Positions 5,128 to 9,698 of a stretch of 9,698 nucleotides of DNA are shown one piece after another (within the stretch, counting starts at the first letter, position 1; each line of letters starts with the position of its first letter). A model generated the notes under the pieces. The model saw only the letters and a list, made by a program, of their open reading frames with translations. It did not search any database and was not told the origin of the DNA. The position numbers and the translations under genes are program-made. The DNA is taken from assembly GCA_937876225.1 (NCBI GenBank), contig CALFIC010000096.1, positions 1-9,698 on the forward strand, read 5' to 3'. The stretch comes from an uncultured Chloroflexota bacterium. GTDB lineage: Bacteria > Chloroflexota > Chloroflexia > Chloroflexales > Roseiflexaceae.

Positions 5128-6048
5128 ATGCACCAATTACCTGCTGATATTGTGACCATCGACACCCTGCATCTCGGGCGTAGTGGCACCATCGCCTGCT
5201 ACCTGATTCGCGGGAGCGTGCCGATGTTGGTTGATCCCGGCCCTGCGGTCTGCCTCCCGGCGTTGACTGCCGCGCTGGCCACGTATGATTTGACCCTGGC
5301 CGACATCGGCGCCGTGTTGCTGACCCACATCCACCTCGACCACGCCGGCGCCATTGGCAGCCTGCTGGTGGCCAATCCCCAGCTGGTGGTCTATGTGCAC
5401 CAGCGCGGCGCCCCGCATCTCATCGACCCGTCTAAACTCCTACGCAGTGCCACTCGGATTTATGGCGATGCTATGGCCACGCTGTGGGGCGATTTTTTGG
5501 CCGTTCCCGTAGAGCAAATGATCCAACTGGCGGGAGGCGAACTCATCACCATCGGTGACCAGCAATTCACCGTCATCGACGCTCCCGGGCATGCCATCCA
5601 CCACCTGATCTATGTGCGCCAATCCGACCAGGTAGCGTTTGTGGGTGATACCGCCGGCATTCGTATGACTGGCTACACCTATGTGCGCCCGGCCACGCCG
5701 CCCCCCGACATCGACCTCGAGGCCTGGGATGCGACGTTGGCTACCCTGCGTACCTTCCAGCCTAGCGCACTCTGTCTGACCCATTTTGGGGCGGTATTTG
5801 ATGTGGAAAATCATCTGGCCGCGGTACAACGCAATAACTGGACTTGGGCCCAATTGATTCGCGGTTGGATGGCGGCCGGCGTGCCCGACGCCGACCAAAT
5901 CGGCTTGTTACGGGCCGCCGCCACCGCCGAAATGGGTGCAGAAGCGACTCCCGAGGGGATTGCTGCCTACCAAAAAGGGGCCTCGGTCGAAATGAGTTGG
6001 CAGGGCTTGACGCGCTACTGGCAACGCAAAATCGCCCCGCCCGCCTAG
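5128..6048 (+). CDS. MBL-fold metallohydrolase
   Basis: This 306-residue protein shows the complete metallo-beta-lactamase-fold metal-binding set: the THIHLDHAG motif with H67, H69, D71 and H72, then H155 (in DAPGHAIHH), the bridging aspartate D174 (in FVGDTAG) and H219 (in LCLTHFG). It should bind two metal ions (usually zinc) and hydrolyse a substrate I cannot name; the family includes glyoxalase II-like thioesterases, lactonases and others. The N-terminus, IDTLHLGRSGTIACYLI followed by LVDPGP, is the usual first strand pair. The C-terminal roughly 80 residues are helical with many aromatic and alanine residues. No signal peptide is present, so it is probably cytoplasmic. ATG 5128 is chosen over an in-frame GTG at 5122 because GGAG (5119-5122) is a proper SD 5 nt before the ATG. 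mfd follows after 29 nt, which suggests co-transcription. Confidence 0.9.
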   Translation: MHQLPADIVTIDTLHLGRSGTIACYLIRGSVPMLVDPGPAVCLPALTAALATYDLTLADIGAVLLTHIHLDHAGAIGSLLVANPQLVVYVHQRGAPHLIDPSKLLRSATRIYGDAMATLWGDFLAVPVEQMIQLAGGELITIGDQQFTVIDAPGHAIHHLIYVRQSDQVAFVGDTAGIRMTGYTYVRPATPPPDIDLEAWDATLATLRTFQPSALCLTHFGAVFDVENHLAAVQRNNWTWAQLIRGWMAAGVPDADQIGLLRAAATAEMGAEATPEGIAAYQKGASVEMSWQGLTRYWQRKIAPPA

Positions 6049-6077
6049 CGCATTTTTCCCTGTTGGAAAGGTTGACT

Positions 6078-9000
6078 ATGCCCGCTCCCTTGGCGCAGAT
6101 TACGGCGCACATTGCCCAACAACCCGCCCTGCAATTGGCCCATACCACCACCGCACCGCACCTGCATATCGCTGGGGTGCGCAAAGCGGTGGTGGCGCCG
6201 TGGCTGGCGGCCTATGCGGTACAGGCGACGCAGCCCATGGTGCTGGTGGTCGCCTCCCCCGACGACGCCCAGCGCATCTGTGACGATGTGGCGCAATGGC
6301 TGCCCGATTACCCCGTCTACCACTTTGTGCCCAATGACGCCATCCCCTACGAGCCGATGGCGCCGGGCGTCGACACCACTGCCGCCCGCTTGCGCGCTTT
6401 GTATGCGTTGCAACAAACCACCACGCCGGCGCTGGTAGTTACCTCGGTGCGGGCTTTGTTGCAACCCACCCTCGCGCCGGCCGATTTGCAAGCGGCCAGT
6501 GTGACCATTGCACTAGGGCAACGCCTCGACCCGCTCCAATTGCTCCGGCGCTGGCAGGCGGTAGGCTACCGCCCGAGTGCGTCGGTAAGCGAGCCCGGCG
6601 ACCTCAATCGCCGTGGCGGGATTGTCGATATTTTCCCGTTGCAATCACCCCAACCACTACGCATCGAATTTTTTGGTGACGAAATCGACAGTCTGCGTCT
6701 GTTTGATCCCGTCACCCAACGCAGTACCGACACGCTCCAGACCATCACCATCGGTCCCGCCCACGAATACGCCTATAGTCGCTTGCCAGACGTGTTGGCC
6801 TGGCTCGATGCCCAAGACATCAGCATGCTCCGCGACGAAGCCCGCCGCGAATGGCAACAATTCGTCGAGCGCCTGCGCCACGACGAACGCTTCGAAGGGC
6901 GCTCGTTGTTGGCGCCGTTTTTTGCTGACCAGCAGATCCAAGCCAGCCTGCTCGATTATTTGCCGGCCACGGCGCCCTTGCTGGTGAGCGAGCCGGTGTT
7001 GGTGGCCCAAATGGCCAGCGAATATAGTTACCAGCACGAGCAACGCCGCCTCCAACATGTCCAAAACGGCGAATTGCCGCCCTGGTACCCCACCGTGGTC
7101 TTGCCGTGGCGAGAATTGTTGACCCGCGACGGGGTGGCTCCCATCATCCATTTGGCGCATGCTGACCTAGCCTTTGGCGAACTCTTGGCGGCGGCCGAGG
7201 TACAATCCTTGCCCAGCGAGTTGTTTCGCGGCGTCGATTTATATGGCGGCCGCCTCAAAGAATTAGTCATTGACATAAGTCAGCGCCTCGCGGCGGCCCA
7301 ACAGGTCTTTTTGGTGACGCCCCAAGCCGCTCGCCTGCACGAAATGGTGGTCGAAACGGGGAGCGACGTCAGTAATCTGCACGTGGTGCACGCCGCCATC
7401 GATGCCGGCTGGTCGTCGCCGTTGTTGGGGCTGACCGTCTATAGCGACGCCGAGATTTTTGGCTGGACACAACGCCGCACCCCTGCCAAACCCAAACGCG
7501 CCGAGCGCGACGACCGCCACAGCCAAGAGCGGGCGGCGTTTTTGCGTGGGCTCCAAGCAGGCGACCATGTAGTGCACATCGAGCATGGGATTGCCGTCTA
7601 CGAAGGGATGATTCGCCGCACCATCGACAACATCGAGCGCGAATACCTCAACCTGCGCTATGCCGCCGGCGACCGCCTGTATGTGCCCGTCGACCAAGTC
7701 GACCGCGTGTCGCGCTACATCGGCTCTGGCGACGCTGAGCCCACCTTGACCCGCCTCGGCACCCAAGAATGGGAGCGCGCCAAACGCAAAGCGCGTAAAT
7801 CGGTCGAAGACCTGACCGACGAATTGTTGGCCATCTACGCCAAACGGAGCACCAGCAAAGGCTTCGCCTTTGCCCCCGACAATCAGTGGCAACGCGAATT
7901 CGAGGCGGCCTTCCCCTATACCGAAACCAGCGGGCAAATCAATGCCCTCACCGATGTCAAACACGACATGGAATCTGACCGTCCCATGGATCGTTTGGTG
8001 TGTGGTGATGTGGGGTTTGGCAAAACAGAAGTGGCACTGCGAGCCGCCTTCAAGGCCATCCAAGATGGCAAGCAAGTCGCCGTGCTGGTGCCCACCACCG
8101 TGCTGGCCCAACAACACTACGAAACCTTTAGCCGGCGCATGGCGGCGTTCCCGTTCAAAATCGAACTGATTTCACGCTTCCGCAACGCCAAACAGCAAGC
8201 CGATATCATCGCCGGCACCGCCCGCGGCACCGTCGATGTGCTCATCGGCACACACCGGATTTTGTCCAACGATGTCCAATTCAAAGACCTGGCCTTGTTG
8301 ATTGTCGACGAAGAACAGCGCTTTGGGGTGCGCCACAAAGAGCGCCTCAAGCAACTCAAAGCAGGCATCGACGTGCTGACCCTGACGGCCACGCCCATCC
8401 CGCGCACCTTGCACATGTCGCTGGCGGGGATTCGCGATTTGAGCGTCATCGAGACCCCCCCCGAAGATCGCATGCCCGTCAAAACCTACCTCATCCAGCG
8501 TGACGAACGCCAAATCAAAGATGCCATCGAGCGCGAGCTCGAGCGCGACGGCCAAGTCTATGTGGTGCACAACCGTGTGCAATCGATATATCACCTAGCC
8601 GATGTGGTGCAACGCCTCGTGCCCCACGCCAAAATCGGTGTCGGCCATGGGCAGTTGGGTGAGCACCAACTCGAACGGGTCATGCTCGATTTTTATACCG
8701 GCAAAACCAATGTGCTGATTTGTACGACTATCATCGAAAACGGCCTCGATGTGCCGTCGGCCAATACCATCATCATCGACGATGCCCCCTTTTATGGCTT
8801 GGCACAACTCTACCAGCTCCGTGGTCGGGTGGGGCGGAGCACCCAACGGGCCTATTGCTACCTGTGTATTCCCCCTGGCCGACCATTGACCGTCGAGGCT
8901 CACGAGCGCCTACAAGCCATCCAAGAAGCGACAGAGCTGGGCGCCGGTTTCCGCATTGCCATGCGCGACCTCGAGATTCGCGGTGCCGGTAATGTGCTGG

Positions 9001-9112
9001 GCGCCGAACAAAGTGGCCAAATCGCCGCCGTGGGCTTTGACCTCTACTCCCGCCTGCTCGAGCAGGCCGTGCGCGCCATGAAGCTGCGTTTCGACCAACA
9101 ACAAGCCACACC
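6078..9112 (+). CDS. mfd: Transcription-repair coupling factor Mfd, 3' end lost at the junction
   Basis: Mfd is a DNA translocase that removes RNA polymerase stalled at lesions and recruits UvrA. The N-terminal UvrB-like module is visible in NDAIPYEPMAPGVDTTAARLRAL and RRGGIVDIFPL (178-188), with IEFFGDEIDSLRLFD after it. The RNA polymerase interaction domain starts near G495-D496 (GDHVVHIEHGIAVYEG) and runs to about 560. The RecG-like motor has Walker A GDVGFGKT (643-650, K649), DEEQ (744-747), the TATPIPRT block and motif VI QLRGRVGR (913-920). Similarity ends after LYSRLLEQAVRAMKL, near residue 1005. Full-length Mfd is about 1150 residues, so the C-terminal domain that masks UvrA binding is missing. 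The frame stays open to a TAG at 9351-9353, but that tail is antisense of the ATPase fragment. AAAGG (6067-6071) precedes ATG 6078 by 6 nt; the upstream open frame to 5844 only overlaps the MBL gene. Confidence 0.93.
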
Positions 9113-9119
9113 CGTGGCG
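9100..9119. other. Chimeric junction between two genomes
   Basis: To the left the plus strand reads as Mfd; to the right the minus strand reads as a P1B-ATPase. Both genes break here in mid-domain, with no insertion-sequence end, integrase or repeat. Mfd similarity fades after about 9096 and ATPase similarity persists down to about 9113, so the exact base is uncertain. A misassembly or ligation chimera is the simplest explanation. Confidence 0.8.
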
Positions 9120-9697
9120 ACGACGCCATCGACGCCGATGCGTTCGCCTGCGGCGACCAGGACGAGGCTGCCGGGCGCGATGGTTTCGGGGGCCTGGCGC
9201 AGGACGGTGCCGTCGGGTTGCAGGATTGCCGCGTCGCTCGCGCGCAAAGTGAGGAGGTTTTCGGCGGCCTGGCGGGCGCGGCCGCGGGCGAAATGGTCGA
9301 GCACGCGGCCGATGAGAAGAAAGAAGAGGAGCGAGATCGCGCTGTCGAAATAGGCGTGGTCCTCGCCGTTGATGGTCTCGATCAGGCTCGTGGCGGTGAC
9401 GAGGAGGACGCCGATGGAGACCGGGACGTCCATGTTGGTGCGGCCCTGGCGCAGTGCGGCGAAGGCGGAGCGGAAGAAGGGCTGCCCGGCATAGGCGATG
9501 GCGGGCATGGCGACGAGGGCGGAGACCCAGTGCATCAGTTCGCGGGTGGCGGGGCCCATGCCCTGCACGAGCCCGGCCCAGACGGCGATGGAGGCGAGCA
9601 TGACGTTGGCGGCGGCGAAGCCGGCCACTGCGAGGCAGCGGACGAGGTGTTTGCCGGTACGGTCGGCAGCGGCGCAAGCGCGTTCCACCGCTTTTTC
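9113..9697 (-). CDS. fixI: FixI/CcoI-like heavy-metal P1B-ATPase, internal fragment
   Basis: About 195 residues are readable, open to the right edge (5' part missing) and broken at the junction (3' part missing). They span four predicted membrane helices: LAVAGFAAANVMLASIAVWAG, LMHWVSALVAMPAIAYAG, VPVSIGVLLVTATSLIET and AYFDSAISLLFFLLIGRVLDH. The conserved NMDVP sits before the third, and the beginning of the actuator domain (LVLVAAGERIGVDGVV) follows. The blocks AGFAAANVML, PFFRSAFAALR, TNMDVPVSIGVLL and HAYFDSAISLLFFLLIGRVLDH are closest to FixI/CcoI, which supplies copper to cbb3 oxidase, rather than general CopA. The ion-binding CPC helix and the phosphorylation DKTG are not included. Base use is strongly GC-rich, and the style is that of Alphaproteobacteria, unlike the left part of the contig. 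A CopA-type assignment remains possible. Confidence 0.82.
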
Positions 9698-9698
9698 A

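Noticed and set aside
5844..6077. N-terminal extension of mfd by 78 residues
   Set aside because: The extension is arginine-rich shadow sequence overlapping the MBL gene; ATG 6078 has a proper SD and Mfd-like sequence begins there.
9113..9353. Novel arginine-rich C-terminal tail of Mfd
   Set aside because: It is the complement of the P1B-ATPase fragment and results from the chimeric junction.
8910..9677. 255-residue minus-strand frame rich in R and P
   Set aside because: It is a shifted frame over the ATPase fragment and crosses the junction; the membrane-helix frame beside it is the real one.

Overview
This 9.7 kb window is a metagenome-style contig with an artefact at each end. Positions 1-48 are Illumina P7-side adapter with an 8-nt index, not biological DNA. 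From about 9100-9119 to the right edge the sequence appears to belong to another genome: mfd breaks off there, and an unrelated proteobacterial-type copper P1B-ATPase, also broken, runs in the opposite direction. The reliable biological sequence is therefore roughly 49-9100. It looks like a moderately GC-rich bacterium. The intergenic repeats around TAATCGCCCCTACGGA, the stand-alone TfoX-N domain and the form II CoxL-like protein suggest Chloroflexota to me, but this is recollection-based inference; no rRNA or other phylogenetic marker gene is present.

Left region (49-2104) is a small accessory patch with uneven base composition. It holds a 5'-truncated, AT-richer DUF4365-like gene (49-912), a Phd/YefM-type antitoxin without an adjacent toxin (959-1216), a stand-alone TfoX N-terminal-domain protein (1253-1573) and a small AT-richer lipoprotein of unknown function (1739-2104). 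All genes here read rightward.

The non-coding stretch 2105-2710 is packed with structure. It has a degenerate tandem duplication with a terminator-like hairpin, then short dispersed repeats and hairpins, then an AT-rich tract leading into a recognisable promoter (TATAAT at 2645-2650) followed directly by a perfect inverted repeat (2651-2670) that could be an operator.

Right region (2711-9112) is a rightward series. It starts with a complete molybdenum-hydroxylase large subunit of the form II CoxL type (2711-5053) with no small or medium subunit next to it. After a strong hairpin comes an MBL-fold metallohydrolase (5128-6048), then after 29 nt the transcription-repair coupling factor gene mfd (6078 to the junction). 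The MBL gene and mfd are probably co-transcribed. Mfd has its UvrB-like module, RNA polymerase interaction domain and helicase motor, but its last roughly 150 residues are replaced by antisense sequence of the ATPase fragment.

I see no convincing undescribed multi-gene system. The points most worth following are the two contig artefacts, the orphan CoxL-like gene with its promoter and inverted repeat, the structured repeat region, and the orphan antitoxin next to a DUF4365 gene.
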